This document shows, piece by piece, positions 63,931 through 64,000 of a stretch of DNA of 64,000 nt (the first letter of the stretch is position 1; every line of letters begins with the position of its first letter). Origin of the DNA: JAIBJN01 sp963802795 (GTDB lineage Bacteria; Actinomycetota; Thermoleophilia; Gaiellales; Gaiellaceae). The notes beneath the pieces were generated by a model, which was given only the letters and a program-made list of their open reading frames with translations, did no database searches and was not told where the DNA came from. Location: the NCBI GenBank assembly GCA_963802795.1, contig CAWDJV010000005.1, forward strand, positions 992,001-1,056,000, written 5' to 3'. Both the position numbers and the translations under genes were made by a program.

Positions 63931-64000
63931 ATGGCCGAGACGGTGTCCCAGGAGCAGCGTGTCCAGGAAGGCAACGCCGCGATCGCCCGCGGCGCGTGGG
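63931..64000 (+). CDS. 5' end of an unidentified gene
   Basis: ATG at 63931 opens a frame MAETVSQEQRVQEGNAAIARG that continues past the window edge. No ribosome site is visible. The sequence is too short to name; similar starts occur in proteins with tetratricopeptide-like helices. The 103 bases before it hold nothing I recognise. Confidence 0.4.
   Translation, partial: MAETVSQEQRVQEGNAAIARGAW

Overview
The window reads as high-GC actinobacterial DNA. My best guess is a deep-branching actinomycete of the Thermoleophilia (Gaiella/Solirubrobacter-like), inferred from gene content and base composition only. Codons are strongly GC-ending, starts are often GTG, genes overlap by GTGA/ATGA junctions, and several promoters sit 6-8 bases from a start codon (leaderless style). 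An actinobacterial SOS box precedes lexA, while the order cysS-rlmB-yacP-sigH is best known from Firmicutes. All genes look chromosomal; I see no insertion sequence, phage, integrase or CRISPR array.

Layout. 0-7 kb: a partial MMPL exporter, a NarL-type two-component system and a Tat-exported multicopper oxidase. 7-20 kb: central metabolism and translation: phosphoketolase-acetate kinase, threonine dehydratase, an orphan Hcp protein, a shortened glutamyl-tRNA synthetase, the glyoxylate shunt (LysR regulator, microprotein, aceB, aceA), then cysS-rlmB-yacP-sigH and tRNA-Thr. 20-34 kb: cupin, SigJ-like ECF sigma with a divergent NAD-epimerase, an MMPL exporter with a divergent TetR and a repeated operator, an HtpX-like protease, glycosyltransferase, CDF metal exporter, secG, MoaD-like and BNR-repeat proteins, TldE/TldD, tRNA-Leu. 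34-36 kb: lexA, a zinc ribbon and the RNase P RNA. 35.6-47.9 kb: PadR-controlled ABC/FtsX system plus a lipoprotein esterase, a secreted RTX-like repeat protein, TOPRIM and MmcQ proteins, DrrAB exporter, second glycosyltransferase. 48-61 kb: branched-chain amino acid and threonine synthesis: leuCD on the plus strand, converging on a ten-gene minus-strand operon leuA - leuB-like - ilvB - ilvN - ilvC - hom - thrC - thrB - ilvD - leuB. 61.5-64 kb: GMC oxidoreductase, YdeI-like protein and the start of an unidentified gene.

How it fits together. The 49.9-61.1 kb operon makes Leu, Val, Ile and Thr. Its product threonine can feed the separate threonine dehydratase at 10.5 kb, which supplies 2-oxobutyrate for Ile. 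Upstream of leuA is what looks like a leader-peptide control region: a short ORF with the codon run Val-Val-Val-Ile-Leu-Leu, whose Ile/Leu codons are perfectly complementary over 10 bases to the leuA Shine-Dalgarno sequence. Phosphoketolase and acetate kinase turn sugar phosphates into acetyl phosphate, ATP and acetate; the glyoxylate shunt 4 kb away would let the cell grow back on acetate.

Quality caveat. About twenty genes carry frameshifts. Where both reading frames keep recognisable family sequence, the simplest repair is one extra (less often one missing) base. The defects cluster at 38.6-40.4 kb and 48.4-52.1 kb, so I treat them as probable assembly errors in intact genes. Coordinates of frameshifted genes span the whole gene.
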